Source of the DNA: Streptomyces ferrugineus
GTDB lineage: Bacteria > Actinomycetota > Actinomycetes > Streptomycetales > Streptomycetaceae
Reading direction: 5' to 3'
NCBI RefSeq assembly: GCF_015160855.1
Contig: NZ_CP063373.1
Location: 7,192,001 to 7,256,000 of the forward strand
DNA length: 64,000 nucleotides
Part shown: in pieces, positions 8,822 through 17,669 of the stretch
Position numbering within the stretch: position 1 is the stretch's first letter
Layout of the letters: each line of letters opens with the position of its first letter
Program-made: the position numbers and the translations under genes
Notes under the pieces: generated by a model
What the model was told of the DNA's origin: nothing
What the model saw: the letters and a program-made list of their open reading frames with translations, nothing else
The model's database searches: none

Positions 8822-9850
8822 TCATCCCACCCGCACCTGGCCCTGGGGCACCAGATGCCGGGCGACGAGTTCGTCGCGGACGAGGCTCGCGTACACCGTG
8901 GCGCCGTGCGCCGAGGTGTGGGTGTTGTCCCGTTTCTCGTTGTAGAGGTAGAGCGCCTTGGACGCCTCCACGCCCAGGGACTCCACCAGTGCCTTGGTCT
9001 TCGCCGTCAGGTCGACCAGGGGGACGTCCCGGTCGGCGGCGACCGCGCGGATGACCGCGGGGTGGTCCACGCCCAGGCCGTTGACCAGCAGGGCCGTGTT
9101 GTTGTTCAGCGTGCCGTCGGAGTTGAACCAGCGGCGCACGATCGGGGTGACGAGGACCGGCTCACCGCCCTTGGCGCGTGCGCCGTCCACCAGTGTCTCC
9201 AGATTCGCGCGGTACGTCGCCTCGTCGGTCGTCTTGTCGTTGTGGGCGAGCTGGATCAGGACCAGGTCGCCGGGCCGGATCCGGGGCTGGACGGTGCCCC
9301 ACAGGCGGGAGTCGGCGAGATAGCTGACCGTGCTCTCGCCGGAGTCGGCGTAGTTGGCGACGGACAGGCCCTTGCGCAGGTACTGGGGCAGTTGCTGGCC
9401 CCAGCCGGAGTACGGGTCGCCGGGCTGGTCGCAGACCGTGGAGTCGCCGACGAGGAGGATCTGGCGGGTACGGCGCGCGGGGGTGACCTTGATGTCGGCC
9501 AGCGCGGGAGCCGCGCCGCCGAGCAGCAGGTCGAGGCCGGGGGTGCCTTCGGGGCCCGTCGGCTCGCCCTGCGGTGTGCGGACGTTCACGGTGAAGCTGC
9601 GCGCCACCCGTTCACCGGCCGGGGCGGACGTCTCGGGGAGCAGGGTGCGGCGTGTCTCCCCGGCGATGGTCGTGCTCGACGCCGCCTCGCCGCCGAGCAG
9701 GACCTTCACGTCGTAGGTGCCGGGCGGGACGTCGAAGTGGCAGGCGGTGGCGGTGCAGTGGGCGTCGGCGGCGGCCTGGGCCGGTGTCGCCGTCAGCGCG
9801 GTTCCCAAGGTGGCCGCCGCCACCAGCGCGGCGGTGCTGAAACGTCTCAT
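8822..9850 (-). CDS. Secreted rhamnogalacturonan acetylesterase, CE12 (SGNH)
   Basis: The protein has 342 residues. It has a Sec signal peptide (about 1-27, ending AQA), a beta-rich N-terminal domain (about 28-140) and an SGNH esterase domain. Block I is GDSTV (catalytic Ser), block III is the HND motif in LIQLAHND, and block V is DNTHTSAHG (catalytic Asp and His). Together these are typical of CE12 enzymes, which remove acetyl groups from galacturonate in rhamnogalacturonan I. It is divergent from the PL4 lyase gene, with a palindromic operator between them, and would make the backbone accessible to that lyase. Confidence 0.92.
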   Translation of the reverse strand: MRRFSTAALVAAATLGTALTATPAQAAADAHCTATACHFDVPPGTYDVKVLLGGEAASSTTIAGETRRTLLPETSAPAGERVARSFTVNVRTPQGEPTGPEGTPGLDLLLGGAAPALADIKVTPARRTRQILLVGDSTVCDQPGDPYSGWGQQLPQYLRKGLSVANYADSGESTVSYLADSRLWGTVQPRIRPGDLVLIQLAHNDKTTDEATYRANLETLVDGARAKGGEPVLVTPIVRRWFNSDGTLNNNTALLVNGLGVDHPAVIRAVAADRDVPLVDLTAKTKALVESLGVEASKALYLYNEKRDNTHTSAHGATVYASLVRDELVARHLVPQGQVRVG

Positions 9851-9906
9851 GCACGACTCCTCACTCGGATGGACCCGGCGTTCGACTGGACCGTACCCGT
9901 TTGGAC

Positions 9907-9917
9907 AAGCGCTTTCT
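9907..9917. promoter_or_regulatory. Probable LacI operator, AAGCGCTT family
   Basis: The palindrome AAGCGCTT followed by TCT lies in the 198-bp divergent promoter region between the CE12 and PL4 genes. The same core is found upstream of the beta-repeat protein (14352), the dehydrogenase (30609) and the LacI gene at 38969. A second perfect palindrome, TTTCGCGAAA, lies at 9969-9978. LacI-family operators are commonly even palindromes with a central CG, so binding by one of the three LacI proteins here is likely but unproven. Confidence 0.6.
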
Positions 9918-10048
9918 AGGTTCCGGCGTCAGATCACAGAACTCCCCGGCCACAGCCAGCGCAAGCCCTTTCGCGAAATCGATTCAACTGTCACTCTGCA
10001 CACACCCCGCACCACACACTTCGCAGCACTTCGAAGGAGGCACCCCCC

Positions 10049-11713
10049 ATGTCCGGATCCCACGACAGATCCGTTCGCCGCCGCACCTTCGTCCTCGGCG
10101 CCACGGCCGCCGCAGGCACGGCGGCCCTCGCCGGCACGGCGCGCGCCGCGGCCTTCGGCTGGCGCGACGACGGCTCGAACTACGTCGTCGACACCGGCGC
10201 CCACCTCGTCTTCAAGGTCAGCAAGTCCAACGGCGACCTGACCTCGCTGGTCTACCGGGGCACGGAGTACCAGGGCTACGGCGGCAAGAACTCGCACATC
10301 GAGTCCGGCCTCGGCAGCTCCACGGTGTCCGTCCGGCAGTCCGGTTCGACGATCCTGATCTCGGTCGCGTACGGCACGCTGCGGCACTACTACGCGGCCC
10401 GCAGCGGCGAGAACAACATCTACCTGTGGACCAACAAGGCCGACACGTCCGTCTCGGCGACCCGCTACATCCTGCGCGTGCGCAAGGGCCTGTTCCTCAA
10501 CGACGAGCCCGACTCCTACACCTACGCGCCCACCACCGTCGAGGCCTCGGACGTGTTCGCCAAGTCCGACGGCCAGACCCGCTCGAAGCACTACTCGAAG
10601 CTGCGCGTCATGGACTACGACTACATCGGCTGGTCGGGCGGCGGCGTCGGCCTGTGGATCGTGCGCAGCAACCACGAGAAGGCCTCCGGCGGCCCGTTCT
10701 ACCGCTCCCTGCTGCGCCACCAGAGCGCGGACGGCGGCGGCCTGTACGAGATCCTGTACTACGGCCAGAACCAGACCGAGGCCCAGCGCTTCGGCCTGCA
10801 GGGCCCGTACGTCATCGCCCTCACGGACGGCGGGGCGCCCTCCGCGTCGCTGTTCCCGGGCACCCTGACCACCTCGTGGGCGGACTCCCTCGGCATGTCC
10901 GGGTACGTCGGCGCGGGCGGGCGCGGCAAGGTGGCCGGCGTCGGGATCGCCGGGCGGAACACGGCGTACCCGTACACGGTCGGACTCGCCAACTCGGCGG
11001 CGCAGTACTGGGGTTCGGCGCGCTCCTCGGACGGTTTCTTCTCGATCGGGGGCGTGCTGCCGGGGACGTACACCCTGACCGTCTTCAAGGGCGAACTCGC
11101 CGTGCACACGGGGTCGGTGACGGTCGCGGCCGGTGCGACGACCACGCTCAACACCATCACCGTCCCGTCCTCCAACGACCCGGGCAACGCCGCCGCCATC
11201 TGGCGGATCGGCGAGTGGGACGGCACGCCGAGCGGCCTCAAGAACGCCGATCTGATGACGTACGCGCATCCGTCCGACGTCCGGGCGGCGCCCTGGACCG
11301 GCAATGTCGTCATCGGCAACAACGAGACGTCGGCCTTCCCCTGCTACCTCTGGAAGGACGTCAACAGCGGGATCCTGGTGTACTTCCGGCTGACGGCGGC
11401 CCAGGCGGCGGCCGCGCACACCCTGCGGATCGGGGTGACGACGGCGTACGCCAACGGCCGCCCCCAGGTGACGGTGAACGACGCCTGGACGTCCGCCATC
11501 CCCTCCCCGCCCACCCAGCCGAACACCCGGTCGCTGACCAACGGTTCCTACCGGGGCAACAACCACACGTTCACGTACAGCGTGCCGGCGTCCGCCTGGA
11601 AGACGGACACCGGCCAGTACAACGTGCTCAGGATCGCTGTGGTGAGCGGTTCGGGGCTGACGGGCTATCTCAGCGCGGGCACGGCGGTCGACGCGATCGA
11701 CCTGCTGGCCTGA
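10049..11713 (+). CDS. Secreted rhamnogalacturonan endolyase, PL4 type
   Basis: The protein has 554 residues. A twin-arginine signal (RRRTFVLGATAAAG) ends near residue 35. The layout fits PL4 lyases: a large catalytic beta-sandwich (about 36-330), a fibronectin-III-like carboxypeptidase-regulatory-type domain (about 331-400, GVLPGTYTLTVFKGE) and a C-terminal CBM-like jelly roll (about 405-554, IWRIGEWDGTPSG). These enzymes cleave rhamnose-galacturonate linkages of rhamnogalacturonan I by beta-elimination. A strong ribosome site (AAGGAGG) precedes ATG 10049. The gene is divergent from CE12 and ends 8 bp from the convergent GH43 gene. Confidence 0.9.
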   Translation: MSGSHDRSVRRRTFVLGATAAAGTAALAGTARAAAFGWRDDGSNYVVDTGAHLVFKVSKSNGDLTSLVYRGTEYQGYGGKNSHIESGLGSSTVSVRQSGSTILISVAYGTLRHYYAARSGENNIYLWTNKADTSVSATRYILRVRKGLFLNDEPDSYTYAPTTVEASDVFAKSDGQTRSKHYSKLRVMDYDYIGWSGGGVGLWIVRSNHEKASGGPFYRSLLRHQSADGGGLYEILYYGQNQTEAQRFGLQGPYVIALTDGGAPSASLFPGTLTTSWADSLGMSGYVGAGGRGKVAGVGIAGRNTAYPYTVGLANSAAQYWGSARSSDGFFSIGGVLPGTYTLTVFKGELAVHTGSVTVAAGATTTLNTITVPSSNDPGNAAAIWRIGEWDGTPSGLKNADLMTYAHPSDVRAAPWTGNVVIGNNETSAFPCYLWKDVNSGILVYFRLTAAQAAAAHTLRIGVTTAYANGRPQVTVNDAWTSAIPSPPTQPNTRSLTNGSYRGNNHTFTYSVPASAWKTDTGQYNVLRIAVVSGSGLTGYLSAGTAVDAIDLLA

Positions 11714-11720
11714 GGGCACC

Positions 11721-13133
11721 TCACGTCCCGCGCGTCCACTGCTGGTTGGTTCCTCCGTTGCAGGTGTAGGTGATGATCGCGGCGGAGTCGGCGGTGGACG
11801 CGCCGTTGACGTCCAGGCACTCGCCGGTGGCGCGGGACCTGATGTTCACGTAGGAGCCGGTGGTGGTCAGCGACCACTGCTGGCCGGTCGCGGAGGCGTC
11901 GCAGTTCTCCTGGGTGACCGTGCTCGCGTTCTCCTGGACGCACAGGGAGCTGTGCCGGGTGACGAGCTGGTAGTAGCCGCTGCCGACGGACTTGAGCCAG
12001 TACTTCTGGTTGCCGCCGCCGTTGCAGTCGTACTGCTTGATCTGGGCGCCCTGCCACTGCGACTGGCTGGTGACGTCGGCGCACCGGCCGCTGTGCCGGG
12101 CGATCAGTGTGTTGTACGTGGCGCTGGTGCCGCTGATCGAGCCGGTGGCCGTGTCGATGGTGACCTCCGGGGACCAGGACATGGACATCGAGGTCGAGGA
12201 CGGGAAGGTCAGCGGCAGCCAGACGTAGCGGGAGTCGTTGACGGTGCCGCCGAAGGAGTTGCCCCAGCGGTCGCCCAGGTAGAGGTACGAGGTGGTGGAA
12301 CCGCCCTGTACGGGGAGGACGTACGCGGTCTGCGAGCCGTAGGTCGTGGAGTCGCCGACGTTCCTCATCGCGGTCCACGGGCCGGCGAGGCTGGTGGCGG
12401 TGGCGTACTGCTGCTGGTTGGGGTTCCAGCCGGTGGCACCCGACGTCAGCATGAAGTAGACGCCGTTGCGCTTGAACAGGGCGGGAGCCTCCCGGTGGCC
12501 GCCGTGCCAGGGGTCGGCGACCAGCGCGGCGATGCCGGTGTAGTCGCTGGTCAGACGGTAGATGTGCAGGTCGTAGTTCTCGCGGGCGGCGGAGACCATG
12601 TAGCCGGTGCCGTCGGTGTCGACGAACACCGTGATGTCACGGGACATGTGCTGACCGAACGGGCGGAAGCTGCCCTGCCAGGTGTAGTCGCCGTCCACGG
12701 TGTCGGAGACGGCCACGGCGGCGCGGGCCTGGCTGTAGTCGACGCCGTTCTCCTTGTGCATCCACATGACGAACTTGCCGGTGGCGGCGTTGTACATGAC
12801 CTTGGGGCGCTCGATGTTGGCGGTGGCCAGCTCCGAGTGGCTGGACTGGGTCAGGACGTGGTTCCTGAACTCCCAGTTCTTCAGGTCGGTGGAGCGGTAG
12901 GCGTCCACGTAGCGGAAGGTGTTGTCGGCGTTGCGGTGCTCGCCGAACCAGTAGTAGTACGAGCCGACCTTGATGACCCCGCCGCCGTGGGCGTGCACCG
13001 GGTTGCCCGAGGTGTCGGTGAACTGCGTGCCGGTGGTGACGGTCCGGGGTGCCGCCTGCGCGGGACCGGCGGTGGCCAGGGCACCGGCCACGGCCAGACA
13101 CAGGGCGAGCAGCACCGCGTACGCACGTCTCAT
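11721..13133 (-). CDS. Secreted GH43 exo-beta-1,3-galactanase-like enzyme with ricin-type CBM13
   Basis: The protein has 470 residues: a Sec signal (about 1-28), a GH43 five-bladed propeller (about 35-330), and a C-terminal ricin B lectin domain (about 340-470) with three Q-x-W repeats (QKYW, QQWS, QQWT). The propeller matches subfamily GH43_24: the N-terminal blade reads HAHGGGVI, so the Asp base found in most GH43 enzymes is absent, as is known for exo-beta-1,3-galactanases of this subfamily. A candidate catalytic acid is the Glu in HREAPALF. It would trim galactan side chains of arabinogalactan or rhamnogalacturonan I. ATG 13133 is preferred over GTG 13142 because the GGAGGAG site is correctly spaced only from the ATG. 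Confidence 0.88.
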   Translation of the reverse strand: MRRAYAVLLALCLAVAGALATAGPAQAAPRTVTTGTQFTDTSGNPVHAHGGGVIKVGSYYYWFGEHRNADNTFRYVDAYRSTDLKNWEFRNHVLTQSSHSELATANIERPKVMYNAATGKFVMWMHKENGVDYSQARAAVAVSDTVDGDYTWQGSFRPFGQHMSRDITVFVDTDGTGYMVSAARENYDLHIYRLTSDYTGIAALVADPWHGGHREAPALFKRNGVYFMLTSGATGWNPNQQQYATATSLAGPWTAMRNVGDSTTYGSQTAYVLPVQGGSTTSYLYLGDRWGNSFGGTVNDSRYVWLPLTFPSSTSMSMSWSPEVTIDTATGSISGTSATYNTLIARHSGRCADVTSQSQWQGAQIKQYDCNGGGNQKYWLKSVGSGYYQLVTRHSSLCVQENASTVTQENCDASATGQQWSLTTTGSYVNIRSRATGECLDVNGASTADSAAIITYTCNGGTNQQWTRGT

Positions 13134-13134
13134 C

Positions 13135-14226
13135 TCAAGCACTCTCCTCCGCGGTCACGGCGGACGTGTCCGCCACGGGTATGCCGAAGTCCGGGGTGCC
13201 GTCCGCGTTCCAGTTCAGCTTCTGGATGCGGGTGTGCCGGTTGGGGTCGTTGAGCGGGTCGCCGTTGATCTCCTTGTACTGGCGGGCGTGGTAGACGAGG
13301 ACGTCGGTGCGGCCGTCCTCGGCGACGGTGAAGCAGTTGTGGCCCGGGCCGTACTGCTTGGTGGTGTCGTTGCTGGTGAAGACCGGGGTCGGCGACTTGG
13401 CCCAGCTCGCCGGGTCCATCAGGTCGCTGTCGGCGTCGGCGGTCAGCAGGCCGACGCAGTAGTTGAAGTCGGTGGCGGAGGCCGAGTAGGTGAGGAAGAT
13501 GCGGCCGTTGCGCTTGAGGACGTACGCGCCCTCGTTGACCTTGAAGCCGACGCACTCCCAGTCGTACTCCGGGGTGGACAGCCGCACTTGAGGACCGGTC
13601 AGTGTCCATGGATTCGCCATCTTCGACAGGAAGAGGCCGGTGTTGTTGTCCAGGCCGGGCTCGTGCTGCGCCCAGCACAGGTAGCGGGTGCCCCGGTGGG
13701 TGAAGGTGGTGGCGTCCAGGGAGAAGGTCTCCCAGGCCGTCTTGACCTGGCCCTTCTCCACCCAGGTGCCCTTGAACGGGTCGGGGTGGGCGTTCTCCAG
13801 GACCCAGATGCGGATCCGCCACACGTCCTCGGCGGGCGCGGCGGCGAAGTAGATGTACCACTTGCCGCCGATGCGGTGCAGCTCCGGGGCCCAGATGTGG
13901 GCGCCCATGTCGCCGGTGGGGTGGGCCCGCCAGATGACCGACTCGGCGGCCGTGGACAGGCCGTTCAGGGTGCGGGAGCGGCGCAGGATGATCCGGTCGT
14001 ACTCGGGGGCGGTGGCGGTGAAGTAGTAGCGCCCGTCGATGTGGCGGTGGATGTGGGGGTCGGCGCGCTGCCGGACGAGGGGGTTCTCGTACGGGACAGC
14101 CCGTCGGGGTGCGGCGTGGGCGACACCGGGGACGGCCGAGGCGGCGGTCAGCGCGCCGGCGGCTGCGGCGCCCTTCAACAGCAGCCTGCGGCTGGGGGGT
14201 TCGGGCAGGTCGTTTTCGCGGCTCAT
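13135..14226 (-). CDS. Secreted GH43 alpha-L-arabinofuranosidase-like enzyme
   Basis: The protein has 363 residues with a twin-arginine signal (RRLLLKGAAAAGAL) cleaved near residue 38. The single GH43 propeller begins NPLVRQRADPHIH (candidate base Asp), has SLDATTF (candidate pKa-modulating Asp) and WECVGFKVNEGAYV (candidate acid Glu). The pattern is closest to GH43_26, whose characterised members include exo-1,5-alpha-L-arabinofuranosidases. No accessory binding domain is present. Its stop is only 1 bp from the start of the downstream galactanase-like gene, so the two form an operon for side-chain removal. The promoter is shared with the divergent beta-repeat gene. Confidence 0.88.
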   Translation of the reverse strand: MSRENDLPEPPSRRLLLKGAAAAGALTAASAVPGVAHAAPRRAVPYENPLVRQRADPHIHRHIDGRYYFTATAPEYDRIILRRSRTLNGLSTAAESVIWRAHPTGDMGAHIWAPELHRIGGKWYIYFAAAPAEDVWRIRIWVLENAHPDPFKGTWVEKGQVKTAWETFSLDATTFTHRGTRYLCWAQHEPGLDNNTGLFLSKMANPWTLTGPQVRLSTPEYDWECVGFKVNEGAYVLKRNGRIFLTYSASATDFNYCVGLLTADADSDLMDPASWAKSPTPVFTSNDTTKQYGPGHNCFTVAEDGRTDVLVYHARQYKEINGDPLNDPNRHTRIQKLNWNADGTPDFGIPVADTSAVTAEESA

Positions 14227-14351
14227 ACGGACTGCCTCTCAGGGTTCTCATGGGGGATCTGTTCGAAATTACGGACATGATCTGTCATTACGAACGCCGA
14301 AAAGGTAAGGGTGTGGAACGTGGAGGTCAACGGGTTGGACGGGATGAGGGA

Positions 14352-14359
14352 GAGCGCTT
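14352..14359. promoter_or_regulatory. Probable LacI operator, GAGCGCTT variant
   Basis: GAGCGCTT followed by TCT lies in the divergent region between the GH43 pair and the beta-repeat gene and matches the site at 9907 in ten of eleven positions. A separate inverted pair TTCG...CGAA flanks the sequence around 14262-14297. Both could serve as regulator sites. Confidence 0.5.
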
Positions 14360-14428
14360 TCTGGTCGGGTTTTCTGGCCCGGGTGCGATTTTCTGTTATC
14401 GACCGCCTTCCGCCCCGTCTCCCATACC

Positions 14429-16546
14429 GTGCGCAGCCTTACCCACAAGACAGCAGCGGCCGCCGGCGCCCTCGCCGCGGTCGCCGCCCTCACCGTCACC
14501 GCTTCCCCCACGGCGGTGGCCGCCGGCCCCCGGGACATATCCGCCGATGTGCTCGGGGGCCGGGACGTCACGCTCGACGGCGACGCGGTGGTGACCGTGC
14601 CGCCCGGCACGACGACGTACGACGGCGTCTTCCGCGGCGAGGGCACCCTCACCGTGCGCGGCACCGGCACGCTGATCCTGACCAGGGACAGCGATTTCAC
14701 GCTGCCCAAGTCGCGGCAGCGGCAGCAGGTGAGCGTCCGCGGCGGCAACCACCCCTACGTCACCACGACCCGCCCCGACCCGCCCGCGATCACCGTCGAG
14801 CGCGGGGCGACCCTCCAGTACGGCAACGGCGGCACCACCGGGCTGATCGGCCACTTCCCCTACAACACCCCGGCGTTCCGGCTCAACCAGGACAACATCC
14901 GGGTCGACGGCACCCTGCGGCTGTCCCTGAGGAGCGCCTACAACCTGGGCACGATCAGCGGCTCCGGGCTCATCACCCAGCCGCGCTTCCTCTGGGGCAC
15001 CTGGGACATCTCGGGCACCCACCCCTTCTCCGGGGTGATCGACAACGGCACCCAGGCGAACGCCGGCGCACCGGAGTACGCGACGTCACTGCCCAATGTG
15101 CGCAAGATCCTCAACCAGGGCACCTGGACCGTGGACACCCCGCTGGGCCAGACCGTCACCCAGCGCATGGACTTCTACCAGCGCGAGTACGGCAGCGACA
15201 TCAACGTCCAGTCTCGACCCGGCAGCAAGGTGGTACTGACCGGCCAGTACAGCTGGTCGAACCAGGGCGGGGACACCAACCCCTCGCTCAGCGACCCGGC
15301 CCTGAACTGGACGCCCGCCCGCAAGAACGTCAACAAGCGCGGCACCAACATCAAGGGCGCCAACGTCCAGTGGGGCGACGGGACGACGAACAAGATCTTC
15401 ATGCCCGGGACCGCCGAGACGGTCTACATCAACCTCCTCGCGGCACGCTCCCGTTCCCTCCTCACCTTCAACTACAACGGGCCGGTGACACTGGGCGCCC
15501 CCATCGGCGGCGGCGTGTTCCACGACACGCTCTCCGCACCCGGCGCCGGGGACATCGTCATCAAGGGCACGAAGGGCAACGACGTCACCTTCGCGGCCGT
15601 GCAGTACTACGACGGCTCGACGACGGTCGAGAAGGGCGCGGTGCTGCGGCTGGGCAGCGGCAGGCGGGGCGGCGACGGCGGGCTCTACACCAAGGGCGGC
15701 CTCTACAAGGTCGTCAACAACGGCTCACTGGTCCTGAACAACGTCTCCAAGCCCCTCACCCTCTCCCGCGTCAGCGGCACCGGCTCGCTGACCCAGGCGG
15801 GGTCCGCGACGACGACGCTGACCGGCACGTCGGTGACCTACACCGGCAGGACGACGGTCAAGAAGGGCACCCTGGCGCTGCGCGGCGGCGCGACCCTCGA
15901 CCGCAGCAGGTCGATCACGCTTCCCTCCGCCGACTCCCGACTGGACGCCGGCACTTCGGGCCTTCGCGTGGCGACGACGCTGACCGGCAAGGGAACCGTC
16001 GAGGGAGCGGTGACGAACGACGGCGTGGTCGCGACCGGGCTGACCGTCGCCGGCGACTACACACAGTCGGCGAAGGGCGAACTGGTGCTGCGCGACGGCC
16101 CGTTGCGGGTGACCGGCGCGGTCCGCCTGGCCGGGAACCTGGACCTCGCCTCCGCCGCCACCGGGAGCGAGCCGGCCCGCACGATCACGGTCCTCGACCA
16201 CCGGGGCCGGGCCAGGACGACCGGTACCTTCACCGGCCTCGACGAGGGCGAGAAGCTCCAGCTCGACGACACCGCGTACCGCATCTCCTACCGGGGCGGC
16301 GACGGCAACGACGTGGTCCTCACGGCCGTCACCACGAGCCCCTCCCCCGGCTCCGACACCCCCCGCACCGCCGCCGACACGGTCGCCTCCCCCGGCACCC
16401 GCACCACGAGCGCCGCGGGCAACGGCCTCGGCTGGTGGCCGTACGTCCTGGCCGCCGGGCTGCTCGTCGGGCTCATGGTGCCGGTGACGCAGCGAGGGCG
16501 CGGGCGTGGTCGACGGCGGGGCGGGCGGCACGCGGCTCAGGGCTAG
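14429..16546 (+). CDS. Surface-anchored secreted protein with beta-strand repeats
   Basis: The protein has 705 residues with a Sec signal (1 to about 32), a long beta-rich region, a Ser/Thr/Pro linker (about 635-670), one C-terminal membrane helix (WPYVLAAGLLVGLMVPV) and an Arg/Gly-rich cytoplasmic tail. The middle contains repeated segments of the pattern GSTTVEKGAVLRLG, TTVKKGTLALRGGATLD and GLTVAGDYTQSAKGEL. These resemble the autotransporter-associated beta-strand repeats of passenger domains and suggest a right-handed beta-helix. No LPxTG motif is present, so anchoring would be by the helix. It starts at GTG 14429, divergent from the GH43 operon. A role in binding or cutting pectin at the cell surface is inference; no catalytic motif was recognised. 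Confidence 0.78.
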   Translation: MRSLTHKTAAAAGALAAVAALTVTASPTAVAAGPRDISADVLGGRDVTLDGDAVVTVPPGTTTYDGVFRGEGTLTVRGTGTLILTRDSDFTLPKSRQRQQVSVRGGNHPYVTTTRPDPPAITVERGATLQYGNGGTTGLIGHFPYNTPAFRLNQDNIRVDGTLRLSLRSAYNLGTISGSGLITQPRFLWGTWDISGTHPFSGVIDNGTQANAGAPEYATSLPNVRKILNQGTWTVDTPLGQTVTQRMDFYQREYGSDINVQSRPGSKVVLTGQYSWSNQGGDTNPSLSDPALNWTPARKNVNKRGTNIKGANVQWGDGTTNKIFMPGTAETVYINLLAARSRSLLTFNYNGPVTLGAPIGGGVFHDTLSAPGAGDIVIKGTKGNDVTFAAVQYYDGSTTVEKGAVLRLGSGRRGGDGGLYTKGGLYKVVNNGSLVLNNVSKPLTLSRVSGTGSLTQAGSATTTLTGTSVTYTGRTTVKKGTLALRGGATLDRSRSITLPSADSRLDAGTSGLRVATTLTGKGTVEGAVTNDGVVATGLTVAGDYTQSAKGELVLRDGPLRVTGAVRLAGNLDLASAATGSEPARTITVLDHRGRARTTGTFTGLDEGEKLQLDDTAYRISYRGGDGNDVVLTAVTTSPSPGSDTPRTAADTVASPGTRTTSAAGNGLGWWPYVLAAGLLVGLMVPVTQRGRGRGRRRGGRHAAQG

Positions 16547-16558
16547 GGCCATCCTGCG

Positions 16559-16594
16559 GGGCCCTTCTGATGGATCTCCGTGGAAGAAGGGCCC
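16559..16594 (+). terminator. Hairpin terminator after the beta-repeat gene
   Basis: A perfect 10-bp inverted repeat (GGGCCCTTCT at 16559-16568 with AGAAGGGCCC at 16585-16594, 16-nt loop) begins 12 bp after the stop codon at 16546. There is no T tract, which is usual for streptomycete terminators. Confidence 0.6.
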
Positions 16595-16661
16595 TGGACC
16601 CTGCCGTGGCACACCGGGAGCCGCTCCGGCGGCCGGTCCCGGCTCGGCTACCGTCGACACC

Positions 16662-17582
16662 ATGACCAGCACCACCGCCTCCCTCGCCGAAGCCCTCGCC
16701 ACCGGGACGCTCGTCCTCGACGGCGGTATGTCCAACCAGCTCGAGTCCGCCGGGCACGACCTGAGTGACGAGCTGTGGTCGGCGCGGCTGCTCGCGGAGC
16801 GGCCGGCGGCGATCACCGAGGCGCATCTGGCCTACTTCAGGGCGGGCGCGGACGTGGCGATCACGTCCAGCTACCAGGCCACCTTCGAGGGGTTCGGCAA
16901 GCGTGGCATCGGGCGCGAGCGGGCGGCCGAACTGCTCGCGCTGAGCGTGGAGTCGGCGCGCGAGGCGGCGCGGCGGGCGCGGGCCGAGGGGATCACGCGC
17001 CCGCTGTGGGTGGCCGCGTCGGTCGGGCCGTACGGGGCGATGCTGGCGGACGGCTCCGAGTACCGGGGCCGGTACGGGCTGAGCGTGGACGCGCTGGAGC
17101 GCTTCCACCGGCCGCGTCTGGAGGTGCTGGCGGCGGCCCGGCCCGATGTCCTCGCCCTGGAAACGGTTCCCGACGCCGACGAGGCGCGGGCGCTGCTGCG
17201 GGCGGTGCGCGGGCTCGGTGTTCCGGCCTGGCTGTCGTACTCCGTCGCCGGCGGGCGCACCCGCGCCGGGCAGCCGCTTCAGGAGGCGTTCGCCCTGGCC
17301 GCGGACGCGGACGAGGTGATCGCGGTCGGCGTGAACTGCTGTGCGCCCGAGGACGTCGAGGGCGCCGTCGAGAGCGCGGCCCGGGTCACGGGCAAGCCGG
17401 TCGTCGTCTACCCCAACAGCGGTGAGGCCTGGAACGCCGAGGCGCGGGCCTGGGACGGGCGCGCCACCTTCACGGCCGAGGAGGTCCTGGGGTGGCGGGC
17501 GTCCGGGGCGCGGCTGATCGGCGGGTGCTGCCGGGTGGGCCCGGACGCGGTCGCGTCCATCGCGAGGGCGTTGAAGGCGTAA
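16662..17582 (+). CDS. mmuM: Homocysteine S-methyltransferase
   Basis: The protein has 306 residues with the homocysteine-binding (beta/alpha)8 barrel. The family zinc ligands are visible as the Cys pair of GVNCC and the C-terminal GGCC. The N terminus has LDGGMSNQLE, typical of the S-methylmethionine-dependent YagD/MmuM group. It transfers a methyl group from S-methylmethionine (or S-adenosylmethionine) to homocysteine to make methionine in the cytoplasm. ATG 16662 is the likely start; the frame is open upstream but overlaps the hairpin. It sits between pectin genes without an obvious functional link, though S-methylmethionine is a plant metabolite. Confidence 0.92.
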   Translation: MTSTTASLAEALATGTLVLDGGMSNQLESAGHDLSDELWSARLLAERPAAITEAHLAYFRAGADVAITSSYQATFEGFGKRGIGRERAAELLALSVESAREAARRARAEGITRPLWVAASVGPYGAMLADGSEYRGRYGLSVDALERFHRPRLEVLAAARPDVLALETVPDADEARALLRAVRGLGVPAWLSYSVAGGRTRAGQPLQEAFALAADADEVIAVGVNCCAPEDVEGAVESAARVTGKPVVVYPNSGEAWNAEARAWDGRATFTAEEVLGWRASGARLIGGCCRVGPDAVASIARALKA

Positions 17583-17624
17583 TGCCTGTCGGCCCTGCCA
17601 CCGCACTGCTAGCCTCCGGTCGGG

Positions 17625-17632
17625 AACCGGTT
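17625..17632. promoter_or_regulatory. Probable LacI operator, AACCGGTT family
   Basis: AACCGGTT followed by GC lies 38 bp upstream of the LacI start at 17670, a position that suits autoregulation. Identical cores occur at 30153 and 30287 upstream of the transporter operon, and AACCGCTT occurs at 33792 upstream of the second transporter. Confidence 0.6.
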
Positions 17633-17669
17633 GCTGCCGTGTTCCCGCAGCTCTAGGGGCGAGGCAGAC

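Noticed and set aside
13134..13142. GTG 13142 as start of the galactanase-like gene.
   Set aside because: The GGAGGAG ribosome site lies only about 3 nt from it, whereas ATG 13133 is correctly spaced.
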